Assembly (NCBI RefSeq): GCF_030812885.1
Contig: NZ_JAUSTO010000001.1
Coordinates: 186,001-250,000, forward strand
Length of the DNA stretch: 64,000 nt
Reading direction: 5' to 3'
From: Moryella indoligenes
GTDB lineage: Bacteria; Bacillota; Clostridia; Lachnospirales; Lachnospiraceae
A program made the position numbers and the translations under genes. The notes under the pieces are model-generated. The model saw only the letters and a program-made list of their open reading frames with translations, made no database searches and had not been told where the DNA came from. How positions within the stretch are numbered: the first letter of the stretch is position 1; every line of letters begins with the position of its first letter. Below, piece by piece: positions 52,033 through 59,898 of this stretch.

Positions 52033-52449
52033 TTACTCTCCCTTCAGTGCCGCTCCGAAGCCCAGCGGCAAAAGCTCCTTCAGAAGAAAACTCTTCAGCA
52101 CACCGTCAGAACGTCCCAGAATAATGCGGAAACGCTCCGGTTCACAAAATTCCTGCATCACCTGGCGGCACACGCCACAGGGCGGGCAGAAATCAAGCCG
52201 CTCCTCGCCCGCATGTCCTCCGGCAATCGCAATTGCCAGAAAGCGCCTATCTCCCTCGCTGACTGCCTTAAAAAAAGCGGTGCGCTCAGCACAATTGCTC
52301 GGCCCGTAGGCCGCATTTTCCACATTACAGCCAGTATAAAGCTTTCCGCTCTCCGCAAGCAGCGCCGCCCCGACCGCATAAGCGGAATAGGGCGAGTAAG
52401 AATGCGCTCTCGCTGCCTCCGCCGCACGATACAGCTCCATATCCGTCAT
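52033..52449 (-). CDS. cdd: Cytidine deaminase
   Basis: A 138-residue zinc deaminase converting cytidine/deoxycytidine to uridine forms. CNVENAAYGPSNCAERTAFF holds the Cys zinc ligand and catalytic Glu, and PPCGVCRQVMQEFC the other two cysteines, matching the homotetrameric CDA type. It starts immediately after the udp stop codon, so the pair deaminate and then phosphorolyse pyrimidine nucleosides. Confidence 0.96.
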   Translation of the reverse strand: MTDMELYRAAEAARAHSYSPYSAYAVGAALLAESGKLYTGCNVENAAYGPSNCAERTAFFKAVSEGDRRFLAIAIAGGHAGEERLDFCPPCGVCRQVMQEFCEPERFRIILGRSDGVLKSFLLKELLPLGFGAALKGE

Positions 52450-53232
52450 TTACTTCTCCCCTCTGTCTGCCCGGATCAGCCCTCTCAGTGCCTGAACGGC
52501 AACTTCAATAGCTCCCTCCGTATCATGCACCTGTGGATTTGGAAGCCCTGCCTTCGCCCGCTCCTGATTTGCGATCACCAGGAAGCAGGAACCGACCCGG
52601 ACTCTCAGAAAGCTGCCCTCGATAAAGAGCGCTGCGGATTCCATCTCTGAAGCGAGGCAGCCAAGCCTGAGCCATGCCTGCCATTTATTCTCCAGCTCAT
52701 ACGACACCGGCATCTGCTCCGGCTCATGCTGACCAAAGAAAGAATCCTTGCACTGCACAACTCCTACATGGTATCTGCGCTCCAGAGTCTTTGCAGCACA
52801 GACCAGTGCTGAGGTGACAGTCCAGTCCGGTACCGCTGGATATTCGATCGGCGCAAATTCCCGGCTCGTTCCCTCCATGCGAACCGCGCCGTTTGCAATC
52901 ACGATATCGCCTCCGAGCACTTCCTCCTGCATTCCGCCGCAGGTTCCGACGCGGATGAAAGTATCTGCGCCGCTCTTTACGAGCTCATTCAGTGCGATGC
53001 TCGCCGAGGGACCTCCGATTCCGGTGGAAGTAACGCTGACCTTTTCTCCCTCCAGCAGCCCTGTCCAGGTGACAAACTCCCGGACATCCGCAATACACTC
53101 CGCCTTCTCAAAATGCGCCGCTATTTTCTCGCAACGCTTCGGATCGCCGGGCAATATCACATAGCGTCCCACGTCTCCTCTTCCAATTCCGGTGTGATAC
53201 TGCTTTCCGGAGCCCTCTGTATAGTCAATCAT
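52450..53232 (-). CDS. udp: Uridine phosphorylase
   Basis: A 260-residue nucleoside phosphorylase releasing uracil and ribose 1-phosphate. RYVILPGDPKRCEKIAAHFE, VTSTGIGGPSASIALNEL, FIRVGTCGGMQ and the purine/pyrimidine-site EMESAALF are diagnostic of the UP branch. GGAGGTGA sits before the ATG at 53232. It is the first gene of udp-cdd-deoC-deoB. Upstream lies the 61-bp repeat array, which is therefore in its promoter or leader region. Confidence 0.94.
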   Translation of the reverse strand: MIDYTEGSGKQYHTGIGRGDVGRYVILPGDPKRCEKIAAHFEKAECIADVREFVTWTGLLEGEKVSVTSTGIGGPSASIALNELVKSGADTFIRVGTCGGMQEEVLGGDIVIANGAVRMEGTSREFAPIEYPAVPDWTVTSALVCAAKTLERRYHVGVVQCKDSFFGQHEPEQMPVSYELENKWQAWLRLGCLASEMESAALFIEGSFLRVRVGSCFLVIANQERAKAGLPNPQVHDTEGAIEVAVQALRGLIRADRGEK

Positions 53233-53279
53233 GCGTTCACCTCCGATTGTTTGATATATGCACAATAGCACTGCTTATC

Positions 53280-53622
53280 ACGTGCTGCTCGCGCTTCGCG
53301 CTCTCTCAGCGCTGTTTCAGGCTCGATAACACCAGTTATTACGCGCTGCTCGCGCTTCGCGCTCTCTCAGCGCTGTTTCAGGCTCGATAACATCGGTTAT
53401 TACGCGCTGCTCGCGCTTCGCGCTCTCTCAGCGCTGCTTCATGCTCGATAACACCAGTTATTACGCGCTGCTCGCGCTTCGCGCTCTCTCAGCGCTGTTT
53501 CAGGCTCGATAACATCGGTTATTACGCGCTGCTCGCGCTTCGCGCTCTCTCAGCGCTGCTTCATGCTCGATAACATCGGTTATTACGCGCTGCTCGCGCT
53601 TCGCGCTCTCTCAGCGCTGCCA
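53280..53622. repeat. 61-bp tandem repeat array, 5.6 copies
   Basis: Units start at 53280, 53341, 53402, 53463, 53524 and 53585 (last one partial), exactly 61 bases apart. Each contains CGCTGCTCGCGCTTCGCGCT then CTCTCAGCGCTG, which folds (CGCTG with CAGCG, CGCG with CGCG). The second half of the unit varies in blocks: GTTTCAGG or GCTTCATG, and ACACCAGTTATT or ACATCGGTTATT. No spacers, so not CRISPR. Confidence 0.95.
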
Positions 53623-53674
53623 CATTCCGCACTCCCGTGTCGCTTCCGCGCCGCTTCGTGCTCCATGTGGGGCG

Positions 53675-53735
53675 CGTCAAAAGCACTTCCACCCACACGA
53701 AAGCAAGCTTTCGTGTGGGTTCAGTGCTCTTGACG
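53675..53735. repeat. Long nested inverted repeat
   Basis: Outer arms CGTCAAAAGCACT (53675-53687) and AGTGCTCTTGACG (53723-53735) pair with one mismatch. Inner arms ACCCACACGAAAGC (53691-53704) and GCTTTCGTGTGGGT (53707-53720) pair perfectly around a 2-base loop. No T tract on either side. Confidence 0.85.
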
Positions 53736-53872
53736 CTGTAATAACAGTATACCACCATTCTCTCAGCTGTACTGAAATATATACATTTCAATGGGGCAAT
53801 CGCCCTTGATTTCAGCATACAAAACAGGCACAATAAAGGAGACCCCATCGTTCTTTTGTGAGAGGAGCCGAG

Positions 53873-54514
53873 ATGACGGACCACAGTTCCTATGAACACT
53901 TCATGCAGGAAACGATGCTTCGCGATCAGGTGGCACAGGAAGCCGAGCGCCTTGGCTTTAACCAAACCCTGAACGCGCTTTTTTTTGCAGAGCGCTGTCA
54001 TGCGGGGCAGCTTAGAAAAGGTCCGGCAAAGCTTCCATACATCATCCACCCCCTCACCATGGCCTGTCACGCACTGGCACTGAATCTCTGCGAGGACGAT
54101 CTCCTCTCAACCATATTGCTGCACGATACCTGCGAGGACTGCGGTATCCGACCCGAGGATCTTCCGGTGTGTCAGGAGGTGCGCGAGGCCGTCCGTCTTC
54201 TCACTTTTTCAAGGCTTCCCGGAGAGAGCCGGATTGCAGCAAAGGATCGCTATTTTTCTCACATTCCCGAAAACCGTCTCGCGGTACTGACCAAACTCCT
54301 GGATCGCTGCAACAATCTCTCCTACATGGTTTACGGCTTCTCCCGCGAGAAGCTCCAGGACTACATCGACGAGACACGCCGCTGCGTAATTCCCATTCTT
54401 GAACACGCAAAAAGGCACTACCCCGACTGTGGCAGCGCCCTCTTTCTTCTGAACTATCAGATTTTCTCTGTTATGAACTCCATCCAGGTGCTTCTTGAGC
54501 GCAAGCTCCCCTGA
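53873..54514 (+). CDS. Small HD-domain protein, RelA/SpoT hydrolase-like
   Basis: A 213-residue cytoplasmic protein with an HD phosphohydrolase domain resembling the (p)ppGpp hydrolase part of RelA/SpoT: AERCHAGQLRKG, KLPYIIHPLTMACHAL, TILLHDTCEDCG and TKLLDRCNNLS are its HD-family motifs. No synthetase, TGS or ACT domain is present, so it may be a small alarmone hydrolase (MESH1-like); the substrate is inferred. GAGGAG precedes the ATG at 53873. Its 3' end overlaps the convergent rsmH-like gene by 44 bases. Confidence 0.78.
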   Translation: MTDHSSYEHFMQETMLRDQVAQEAERLGFNQTLNALFFAERCHAGQLRKGPAKLPYIIHPLTMACHALALNLCEDDLLSTILLHDTCEDCGIRPEDLPVCQEVREAVRLLTFSRLPGESRIAAKDRYFSHIPENRLAVLTKLLDRCNNLSYMVYGFSREKLQDYIDETRRCVIPILEHAKRHYPDCGSALFLLNYQIFSVMNSIQVLLERKLP

Positions 54515-55574
54515 CTGCCCAGCGCAGCTTCGCTGACCGCGCACGCGGATTCCGCACACATTCCTCTGCGGAGGGGCGAGTGAGCTCCTCTGCAATCTCC
54601 GCGTATATTCCGGCTCGCCTCAGCTCTTTAAAGCTACGCTTCACCAACCTGTCTTCTCCCGAATGAAAGCTCAGGATTGCCACCCGGCCTCCCGGATTCA
54701 AGACTCCGGGCAGCTTTGTGAGCAGCTGCTCCAGAACCTCATACTCATGGTTGATATCAATGCGCAGCGCCTGAAAGCTTCTCTGACAGGATTTCTTTAG
54801 CTCTTCCTTCCGCTCTGCTGCGCTCAGAGCCTGCACAGACTTCAGAGCTCCGAGCGTCTGCTCGATCAGCTCTCGCAGTGCCGATGTAGTATCCAGACAC
54901 TTTCCGGCACGGAAGCAGCGGGTAATCGCCGCCGCCAGCTCGTGCGCATAGGGCTCGTCTGCATTTTCCCGGAGCATCCCCTCGATCTCTTCCCGCGAGA
55001 GCTCACGCAGCCGCTCCGCCGCACTCATACCGCGCTCCGGATTCATGCGGAGATCCAGCGGGCCTTCTACCTTATAGGAAAAGCCCCTCGCAGGGTCATC
55101 GATCTGCATGGAGGAGACACCGAGATCCGCCAGAACAAAATCAAAACGCCCCTGTTCCTCCGCCACACGGTCTATCTCTGCAAAATTTATCCGCCGCACA
55201 GAAAAGATATCCTCTCCATAGCCCAGTGCGCGAAGCCGAGCCTCCGTCTTGACAGATTCGATCGGATCAATGTCGAGAGAGGTAAGATGCCCCTGGCCCG
55301 CAAGGCGCTCCAGCAGCCTTCTGCTGTGTCCCCCGTAGCCAAGTGTGCAGTCCAGCCCGCGCTCTCCCGGCTGCACAGCGAGAATCGAGAGTATTTCGTC
55401 CACACAGATGGAGATATGCATACCCGCGGGCGTGCTTCCCTTATCAATAATATGTTCCACGGTGTCCGCGTACTTCTCGGGCGCATGCTCCTTGTACTTC
55501 TCCTCAAAACGCCGCGGATATCTGCCCGCGTAGTGAACGCGACGTCTGTGTCCGCTCTTTCTCTCCTCTGCCAT
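54471..55574 (-). CDS. rsmH: RsmH/MraW-like SAM methyltransferase with N-terminal extension
   Basis: A 367-residue enzyme of the 16S rRNA C1402 N4-methyltransferase family. Visible are PAGMHISICVDEIL (family HxPVLLxEVL region, altered), DCTLGYGGHSRRLLERL, FDFVLADLGVSSMQID, RGFSYKVEGPLDLRMN and LSFHSGEDRLVKRSFKE. About 50 extra N-terminal residues (HRRRVHYAGRYPRRFEEKYK) and the altered first motif separate it from the dcw-cluster RsmH of 310 residues. It is probably a paralog, so its RNA target may differ. It lies alone, convergent with the HD gene. Confidence 0.82.
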   Translation of the reverse strand: MAEERKSGHRRRVHYAGRYPRRFEEKYKEHAPEKYADTVEHIIDKGSTPAGMHISICVDEILSILAVQPGERGLDCTLGYGGHSRRLLERLAGQGHLTSLDIDPIESVKTEARLRALGYGEDIFSVRRINFAEIDRVAEEQGRFDFVLADLGVSSMQIDDPARGFSYKVEGPLDLRMNPERGMSAAERLRELSREEIEGMLRENADEPYAHELAAAITRCFRAGKCLDTTSALRELIEQTLGALKSVQALSAAERKEELKKSCQRSFQALRIDINHEYEVLEQLLTKLPGVLNPGGRVAILSFHSGEDRLVKRSFKELRRAGIYAEIAEELTRPSAEECVRNPRARSAKLRWAVRGACAQEAPGWSS

Positions 55575-55643
55575 CCGAACCTCCTCCTCTGTCGCTGATG
55601 CTCTCCTCTGAATCGAGGCTTTTCATCCTTCGTCTGCCGGGGC

Positions 55644-56327
55644 TTATTCCTTCACGAGCTCCGGAGCAATCATTGCAATGCCCTTTCGCAGAGTATCCCG
55701 GTCTATGGCTCCCGCTGCCTGTGCCGCAACTTTGCCCTCCGCATCAATAAAATAGGTCGTCGGAATTGAGTATACACTGTAGCTGCGCGCGCCGTCCGAG
55801 GCTGTATCAAAATATACCGGCAGCGTGTAGCCCTCCTTCTCTACATAGCGGGAGGCACTGGCCATGCTCTCCCGCTGGCCGTCTGTGAGATTTACCATAA
55901 AAAACTGCACGCCGTCACCGAGCTCCTCATGCAGCGCATTGAATTCCGGCATCTCATGCTTACAGGGCCCGCACCAGCTCGCCCAGAAATTCAGCACCAC
56001 CGGCTTTCCGTAAAAATCAGAGAGTCGGACAGCGTTGCCCTCTGCATCCTGCACTGCAAAATCCGGTGCAATGGCGCGCTCCGCCCCCTCGGAGGAGGCT
56101 CCGCTTTCTCCAGCCTCTGACGCAGCATCGCTTTCCGCACTGTCTGCCCCCAGAGCCTGTGCAGCCTCCTGAACGGAGAGATCTCCGCCCGTCTTCACAG
56201 CAGAAGCACTCTCTGCCTTCAGCTGCTCCGGTGCTGCTAGGCTGCCGAGGCTCCGATAAAGCACGGACACGGCTCCCAGCAGTACGACAAAAAACAGTGC
56301 AATCAGTAGTATCTTCTTATTCTTCAT
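55644..56327 (-). CDS. Membrane-anchored TlpA/ResA-like thioredoxin
   Basis: A 227-residue protein with one N-terminal membrane segment (about residues 5-25), an Ala/Ser/Glu-rich linker and an external thioredoxin domain with WASWCGPCKHEMPEF and the cis-proline YSIPTTYFIDAEGK. It reduces exported disulfides (cytochrome c maturation or thiol repair). It follows ccdA by 50 bases on the same strand, the classic donor/acceptor pair. Confidence 0.92.
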   Translation of the reverse strand: MKNKKILLIALFFVVLLGAVSVLYRSLGSLAAPEQLKAESASAVKTGGDLSVQEAAQALGADSAESDAASEAGESGASSEGAERAIAPDFAVQDAEGNAVRLSDFYGKPVVLNFWASWCGPCKHEMPEFNALHEELGDGVQFFMVNLTDGQRESMASASRYVEKEGYTLPVYFDTASDGARSYSVYSIPTTYFIDAEGKVAAQAAGAIDRDTLRKGIAMIAPELVKE

Positions 56328-56377
56328 CCTTATCCCATCCTGTCTGTTTGCTTATTTCAGCGTAGAAGCGAGATGCT

Positions 56378-57043
56378 TCACGCAGCGAACAGCGCCAGCA
56401 TACGCCCCATGAGCCCGCTCGCCATCAGCACGCCAACCAGTATCAGAAAGCCGCCGCTCACGGCATTCACCGCCGCATAGTGCCGTTTCACCCAGCTGAG
56501 CGCCCCCTTCAGGCTGTCTATCAGCACTGCACTTATGAGAAAGGGGATACCCAAGCCGAGCGAGTACAGAAGCAGCATGAGCACCCCCTCCAGCGCATGT
56601 CCCTGCTGAGAGGCAAGAACCAGCGCCGAGCCAAGAAAAGCGCCGACGCAGGGCGTCCAGCCGACTGAAAAGATGACGCCGAAGAGCAGGGAGGAGAAAA
56701 AGCCCAGCTTTCCGCTGTTCAGCTGAAAACCATTTCCCTGAAACAACCTCAGCTTCAGAAACCCCAGAAAATTCAGTCCGAAGAGAATCACAACTGCTCC
56801 TGAGACAAGATTCAGCTCCCGCTGGTGACTTTTCAGAAAGCTCCCCACCGTTCCGGCCAGCGCCCCCATCGTCACAAAGACGACAGTGAATCCCAGCACA
56901 AAGCCGAGCGCATTCCGCACTGTCCGCGCACTGTTTTGCTCCTCTCCGCCCGCAAAATAGCTGATATAGATCGGAAGCATGGGAAGCAGGCACGGCGACA
57001 AAAAGGTGATGATTCCCTCCAGAAACACTATGACATACTGCAT
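56378..57043 (-). CDS. ccdA: CcdA-type thiol-disulfide transmembrane electron carrier
   Basis: A 221-residue membrane protein with six segments and the two reactive cysteines of the family in LSPCLLPMLPIYISYFAG and VGWTPCVGAFLGSAL. It carries electrons from cytoplasmic thioredoxin to external thioredoxin-like proteins. The frame is open to 57193, but MQYVIVFLEG at 57043, behind GGAGG, is the natural start. Paired with the TlpA-like protein downstream; thioredoxin TrxA is encoded just upstream behind its own terminator. It could also serve the MsrAB operon elsewhere in this window. Confidence 0.93.
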   Translation of the reverse strand: MQYVIVFLEGIITFLSPCLLPMLPIYISYFAGGEEQNSARTVRNALGFVLGFTVVFVTMGALAGTVGSFLKSHQRELNLVSGAVVILFGLNFLGFLKLRLFQGNGFQLNSGKLGFFSSLLFGVIFSVGWTPCVGAFLGSALVLASQQGHALEGVLMLLLYSLGLGIPFLISAVLIDSLKGALSWVKRHYAAVNAVSGGFLILVGVLMASGLMGRMLALFAA

Positions 57044-57160
57044 TATAAAAGCTTCCTCCATCTCTCCAGCCTGCGGCAGGAGTTCCCCGCCCGGCTGATC
57101 AGGCTTCGCCCTGACATCAGATACATCATTACATCCAATGAACGGGCTCATAGCCCTGAC

Positions 57161-57206
57161 AAAAAAGCATCCATGAGAGAGGTTCTGCGCCATATCCCAT
57201 GGATGC
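57161..57206 (-). terminator. Rho-independent terminator of trxA
   Basis: On the minus strand GCATCCATG (57198-57206) pairs with CATGGATGC (57167-57175), followed by six T (57161-57166). Confidence 0.85.
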
Positions 57207-57226
57207 CCTGTGTTCTTACGTTTCCC

Positions 57227-57538
57227 TTACTTCAGCATCGCCTCGAGCTGCGCCTTTGGACGAGCTCCCACAGAGGTCTGCACCGGCTGGCCGTCCTTAA
57301 AGAGAATCACGGTCGGAATGCTGGCTACGCGGTATTGCATTGCAAGCTCCTGCTGCTCATCGACATTGACCTTGCCGACCTTGACTCTGCCCTCATACTC
57401 CTCTGCGAGCTCGGAAATAACCGGGGAGAGCATACGACAGGGGCCGCACCAGGTCGCCCAGAAGTCTACCAGCACCGGCTTGTCCGACTTCAGAACCTCA
57501 TTTTCAAAATTTACCTCTGTTAATGTAATCTCTGCCAT
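57227..57538 (-). CDS. trxA: Thioredoxin
   Basis: A 103-residue cytoplasmic thioredoxin with the active site FWATWCGPCRMLSPV and cis-proline YRVASIPTVILFKDG, canonical in length and motifs. It is the general protein-disulfide reductant and likely electron source for CcdA. It has its own terminator. AAGGAG lies before the ATG. Confidence 0.97.
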   Translation of the reverse strand: MAEITLTEVNFENEVLKSDKPVLVDFWATWCGPCRMLSPVISELAEEYEGRVKVGKVNVDEQQELAMQYRVASIPTVILFKDGQPVQTSVGARPKAQLEAMLK

Positions 57539-57680
57539 AATTTTTCTCCTTTTCTGAATCCGCTGCCGCGGCTTCGGGTCTTCAACACTTATCTGTATCT
57601 CTGCTCCACCTGGCGGAGCTCTGAGGTTTTCCTCTGTAGCTACAGACTACCCGATTTCAGAACAGAAGAATGTAACCAGG

Positions 57681-57713
57681 TCTCATTCAGCTCTCATTCA
57701 GCTCTCATTCAGC
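57681..57713. repeat. Three 11-bp tandem repeats at the end of the Crp/Fnr gene
   Basis: TCTCATTCAGC occurs three times in a row (57681, 57692, 57703). The array spans the stop codon (57698-57700) and encodes the last residues NES. Confidence 0.9.
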
Positions 57714-58369
57714 GCACGAAGTCCTGCGATATCTGTGAGGCGCAGAACGCCGCGCCTCATTTTGACAAGTCCCTCTCCGGCAAAGCGCTTCAGCATGCGC
57801 GCAACCACCTCCCGCGCAGAGCTTGTGTGCTGCGCAATCTGCTCATGCGTGAGGTGAAGCTCTGTCTCCCCGGTTCTGTCGTACTCCTCAATGAGAAAAG
57901 CCGCGAGCCGCTGATCAAAGCGCTTGAAGAGTATCTCCTGCAGAGTCCACATCACAGTCGAAAAGCGCTCTGTCGCAAGCTCATAGAGATAGCAGCGCAC
58001 ATGGATATTCTGCTCCGAGAGCTGCGCCGTGAGACTGCTGTTCACAATCATGAGCTCCGTCTCCTCCGCTGCGACCATCTGCGTATCAAAGGTGATCTGC
58101 CGCATGACGCAGGAAGCGGACAGCACACAGATATCCCCCGCATGAGAGCGAAACAGCGTGATCTCCCGTCCCTCATCCGACACAAGATAGCTGCGCACGC
58201 TTCCCGAGAGCACCAGAACCATGCCAAGGCAGTCACTCTCCGTATCATAGATCAGCTGACCACGCGCATAGTGCCGCTGTACGGCTGCACGCCGCACTCT
58301 GTCTTGCTCCTCCGGCCTGAGCTTCGCCCAGTAGGGAAGCTTCTCCAGATAGCGCTCATTTACCGCCAT
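57698..58369 (-). CDS. Crp/Fnr-family transcriptional regulator
   Basis: A 223-residue regulator: cyclic-nucleotide-binding-like domain (GQLIYDTESDCLGMVLVLSGSVRSYL, GREITLFRSHAGDICVLSASCVM) and a C-terminal HTH_Crp (ELHLTHEQIAQHTSSAREVVARMLKRF). There is no N-terminal cysteine cluster, so it is not an Fnr-type iron-sulfur sensor; a CVLSASC segment is seen in many Clostridial members. It lies one base after the NhaC antiporter gene, so the two are cotranscribed. The stop codon falls within a 3 x 11-bp repeat. Confidence 0.92.
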   Translation of the reverse strand: MAVNERYLEKLPYWAKLRPEEQDRVRRAAVQRHYARGQLIYDTESDCLGMVLVLSGSVRSYLVSDEGREITLFRSHAGDICVLSASCVMRQITFDTQMVAAEETELMIVNSSLTAQLSEQNIHVRCYLYELATERFSTVMWTLQEILFKRFDQRLAAFLIEEYDRTGETELHLTHEQIAQHTSSAREVVARMLKRFAGEGLVKMRRGVLRLTDIAGLRALNES

Positions 58370-58370
58370 A

Positions 58371-59675
58371 TCAGTCTTCCTTCTTCTCCTTCAGTATGGA
58401 AATCACAACCATCACCAGCAGAAGGTAGGGATAGAGGAGCCAGGGCATAATCATGACGCCCGGAATGCCGGAGATGGAGGCCGCAATCAGCACCTGCGCG
58501 CCATAGGGAATGATACCCTGCGCAATACAGGAACAGGTATCAAGGAGCGAAGCAGTCTTCTTCGGCGCGATGTGATATTCCTCGCTGATGGTCTTCGCTA
58601 TAGGACCCGCCACAACAATTGCAACGGTATTATTGGCTGTCGCTATATCCATGAGTATGGTGAGGAGGGAGATGCCGAACAGCCCGCCTCTTCTTCCCCT
58701 GAAGCTGCTGCGGATAAAGCTCAGCACCGCCGCAAAGCCGCCGTGCTCCTTCATGAGCGAGCTGATGGAAACAACCAGAATCGTGACCACCATGGTCTCG
58801 AACATACCGGAGGTTCCCGCTCCCATCGCAGAAAAAGCAGTTGCCACTGTCAGGCTTCCGCCCGCCAGACCCGCAGCGAAGAAGAGCAACACGCCAATCC
58901 CCAGCACCACAAAGACATTGACGCCCATCAGAGCCATGACAAGAACCACAAGATAGGGAAAGGCCAGAATCATGGAATATTCATAGCTTCCGAAAGCTGC
59001 GCTCTCTCCCCGGAGAGCGATGACGCAGAGTATCGCCAGAGTCACCAGCGCTGCAGGCAGAGCAATGCCCAGATTTTCGCGAAACTTATCCTTCATATCA
59101 ACGCCCTGAGTCTTCGTTGCCGCAATGGTCGTATCAGAAATAAAAGAAAGATTATCCCCGAACATGGCGCCGCTGACCACAGTTCCCACGCAGAGCGGCA
59201 GAGAAAAACCTGCTGTGCCGGCGATGGAGCTCGCGATCGGGACGAGCACCGTGATGGTCCCCACGCTGGTTCCCATGGACATGGAGATGAGGCAGGCTAT
59301 GATGAAGAGCCCCGGAATCGCAAGGCGCCCCGGAATAATGCTGAGCAGAAGATTCGAGGTGGACTCCACGCCGCCCGCCTGCTTTGCAATGCCGCCGAAG
59401 GCTCCTGCCATCAGAAAGATGAAGAGCATCAGGACGATATTCTCATCGCCGACTCCCTGCGCACACACGTGGATCTTCTGCTCAAAGCTGAGCTCCTTGT
59501 TCTGCATGAAAGCCACGATCAGCGCGAGGCCGAAGGCCACCACCACAGACATCACGTAAAACCCCATCTGTCCTTCTGTGGGATGAATATACTCAAAATA
59601 AATCCCGCTGCCGAGATAAAACAGCAGAAAGACAAGAATGGGTATCAATGCCAGTGAATTGCCTTTTTCTTTCAT
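58371..59675 (-). CDS. nhaC: NhaC-family Na+/H+ antiporter
   Basis: A 434-residue membrane protein with about eleven segments and NhaC-type motifs (GDENIVLMLFIFLMAGAFGGIAKQAGG, GTSVGTITVLVPIA, GAMFGDNLSFISDTTIAATKTQG, ATANNTVAIVVAGPIAKTI). It probably exports Na+ in exchange for H+, or exchanges an organic anion. The start MKEKGNS at 59675 has GGGGGA upstream. It forms a two-gene unit with the Crp/Fnr regulator downstream. Confidence 0.9.
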   Translation of the reverse strand: MKEKGNSLALIPILVFLLFYLGSGIYFEYIHPTEGQMGFYVMSVVVAFGLALIVAFMQNKELSFEQKIHVCAQGVGDENIVLMLFIFLMAGAFGGIAKQAGGVESTSNLLLSIIPGRLAIPGLFIIACLISMSMGTSVGTITVLVPIASSIAGTAGFSLPLCVGTVVSGAMFGDNLSFISDTTIAATKTQGVDMKDKFRENLGIALPAALVTLAILCVIALRGESAAFGSYEYSMILAFPYLVVLVMALMGVNVFVVLGIGVLLFFAAGLAGGSLTVATAFSAMGAGTSGMFETMVVTILVVSISSLMKEHGGFAAVLSFIRSSFRGRRGGLFGISLLTILMDIATANNTVAIVVAGPIAKTISEEYHIAPKKTASLLDTCSCIAQGIIPYGAQVLIAASISGIPGVMIMPWLLYPYLLLVMVVISILKEKKED

Positions 59676-59795
59676 AATTCCCCCTGTATGACACAAAAGT
59701 CCATGAAACCAAACACCATGCTACAGATATTCTTTTCATTCTAATGCTCTGCGCCCGGTTTTGCAATTGTTATCTGCTGAAACTTAGAAATGACA

Positions 59796-59835
59796 GTGAG
59801 GGCCGAACAGCAAAACCCGCTGCTCATGCCCTCAC
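59796..59835. terminator. Hairpin downstream of the pyrophosphatase gene
   Basis: GTGAGGGC (59796-59803) and GCCCTCAC (59828-59835) with internal AGCA/TGCT pairing. No clear T tract, so termination is uncertain. Confidence 0.45.
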
Positions 59836-59898
59836 CTCTCCCGCTGATCCTATGCAATTGTAAGCACAGCTTCAGATATTCTTATACAGCAGACATTC

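Larger units (their letters stand above)
53233..53872. other. Intergenic region between udp and the HD-domain gene
   Basis: 640 bases between divergent genes. It holds the 61-bp tandem repeats, a nested hairpin, and before the HD gene a weak promoter (TTGATT at 53806, 17 bases, CACAAT at 53829). Open frames crossing it are repeat artefacts. No promoter for udp was found between the repeats and its start. Confidence 0.7.

Noticed and set aside
53280..53622. Repeat array considered as CRISPR
   Set aside because: The units are contiguous 61-bp tandem copies with no unique spacers, and no cas gene is visible in the window.
53561..54070. 169-codon minus-strand frame across the repeat array
   Set aside because: It consists of repeat sequence and the antisense of the HD gene start.
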